Source: an uncultured Oscillochloris sp. (GTDB lineage Bacteria; Chloroflexota; Chloroflexia; Chloroflexales; Chloroflexaceae). From it: 5,506 bases of DNA. This document shows positions 5,225-5,506 of this stretch, piece after piece. Where the stretch lies: contig CAIRFY010000076.1 of the NCBI GenBank assembly GCA_903877945.1, positions 1 through 5,506 of the forward strand, written 5' to 3'. Each line of letters opens with the position of its first letter. Position 1 is the stretch's first letter. Below the pieces are notes generated by a model. The model saw only the letters and a list, made by a program, of their open reading frames with translations, did not search any database and was not told the DNA's origin. A program made the translations under genes and the position numbers.

Positions 5225-5252
5225 GGTTTCAGGTGCCAGGTTTCAGGTGTAC
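5225..5252. repeat. AGGTTTC-type heptamer run
   Basis: The sequence divides into GGTTTCA, GGTGCCA, GGTTTCA and GGTGTAC, so it is a degenerate 7-nt tandem repeat that can also be read as a 14-bp unit occurring almost twice. It shares only the period with the other arrays in the window. Confidence 0.75.
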
Positions 5253-5262
5253 CGTTCGTAGT

Positions 5263-5340
5263 GCGGGCTTCCCGCCTGCGGCGCTACTCCTGACCGCCTG
5301 GAAGGCGGCGCTACTCCTGACCGCCTGGAAGGCGGCGCTA
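5263..5340. repeat. 27-bp direct repeats with hairpin cores
   Basis: Two identical 27-bp units (5281-5307 and 5308-5334) are followed by the first 6 bases of a third. Each unit contains CCGCCTGGAAGGCGG, which folds into a 6-bp stem with a 3-nt loop. A related hairpin GCGGG-CTT-CCCGC (5263-5275) precedes them. The GCGCTACTCCTGACCGCCTG-type repeat looks like an interspersed palindromic family. Confidence 0.9.
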
Positions 5341-5379
5341 TGTTCACGCCAAACTGTAAAGCAGATCTGAACCATGTCT

Positions 5380-5393
5380 AAAATCTAAAATCG
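5380..5393. repeat. Two-unit AAAATCT/AAAATCG heptamer remnant
   Basis: AAAATCT (5380-5386) and AAAATCG (5387-5393) match the end of the array at 1-168, showing that the same heptamer family recurs about 5.2 kb away. Confidence 0.7.
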
Positions 5394-5400
5394 CAATAGA

Positions 5401-5498
5401 GCAAAAGTAACGCTGTCACCCTGAGCGAAGCGAAGGGTTCCGACCGGGATTCTTCGCTTCGCTCAGAATGACAGGACGCCTCACAGCGTTACTTCTGC
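5401..5498. repeat. 98-bp MITE-like nested inverted repeat
   Basis: The terminal arms (5401-5416 and 5483-5498) are complementary at 15 of 16 positions, with sequence GCARAAGTAACGCTGT. Nested inside is a second inverted repeat, 5414-5435 with 5452-5473, matching at 20 of 22 positions and containing CTGAGCGAAGCGAAG. The two mismatches become G-U pairs in a minus-strand transcript. CTGAGCGAAGCGAAG palindromes are, from general knowledge, abundant in intergenic DNA of Chloroflexota and other environmental bacteria. There is no coding capacity. Confidence 0.85.
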
Positions 5499-5506
5499 AT
5501 CTTGCA

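Larger units (their letters stand above)
5156..5506. other. Non-coding region composed largely of repeats
   Basis: No credible gene is seen in these 351 bases. The frame at 5182-5370 encodes LLLTAWKAA twice and is a translation of the repeats. From left to right the region holds an AGGTTTC-type heptamer run, GC-rich 27-bp direct repeats, two AAAATCT/AAAATCG units (5380-5393) and a MITE-like inverted repeat. No clear terminator follows the DUF445 gene. Confidence 0.8.

Noticed and set aside
5182..5370. 62-codon frame as a small gene
   Set aside because: The peptide duplicates LLLTAWKAA because it translates the 27-bp DNA repeats.

Overview
The window looks like a chromosomal stretch from a high-GC bacterium, most plausibly a filamentous member of Chloroflexota (Chloroflexales-like). 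This placement is inferred from the flavour of the proteins (a glycosyltransferase with an ILLLSPYPPYPARGGG N-terminus, EtfB/EtfA, a YjiN-type DUF445 protein) and from gaps packed with 7-nt tandem repeats and palindromic interspersed repeats. There is no rRNA, tRNA or other marker gene, so the placement is tentative.

Layout. (1) 1-168 is an uninterrupted array of 24 heptamers (GAAATGC, grading into AAAATCT/AAAATCC). It runs straight into a plus-strand GT4-type glycosyltransferase gene whose native start codon seems to have been replaced by the array; the gene ends at 1373. (2) 1372-1472 is a perfect 32-bp inverted repeat made of the same kind of heptamer. It fills the whole gap between the convergent glycosyltransferase and etfA genes and touches both stop codons. 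(3) 1473-3298 (minus) holds etfA and, upstream of it, etfB, the two subunits of an electron transfer flavoprotein. A short spacer with a perfect 20-bp palindrome separates them. (4) 3299-3549 is the etf leader. It has a very good sigma-70-type promoter (TTGTAA, 17 nt, TATAAT), a 15-bp operator-like palindrome at the start site, a 71-74 codon small ORF whose stop overlaps the etfB GTG start (TAGTG), and two hairpins. (5) 3550-3919 is non-coding, with a 104-bp double-hairpin repeat, an extended -10 promoter and a short CTGCAAT heptamer run. (6) 3920-5155 (plus) encodes a membrane-anchored DUF445 protein. (7) 5156-5506 is non-coding and holds four further repeat types, including a 98-bp MITE-like nested inverted repeat.

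How it fits together. EtfB and EtfA form one flavoprotein that collects electrons from acyl-CoA dehydrogenases or similar enzymes, and they are almost certainly co-transcribed from the promoter near 3521-3549. The glycosyltransferase and the DUF445 protein are envelope-related genes with no evident link to ETF. What stands out is the non-coding DNA. Several unrelated repeat families, four of them with a 7-nt period, occupy nearly every gap, and in three places they abut or overlap a start or stop codon.
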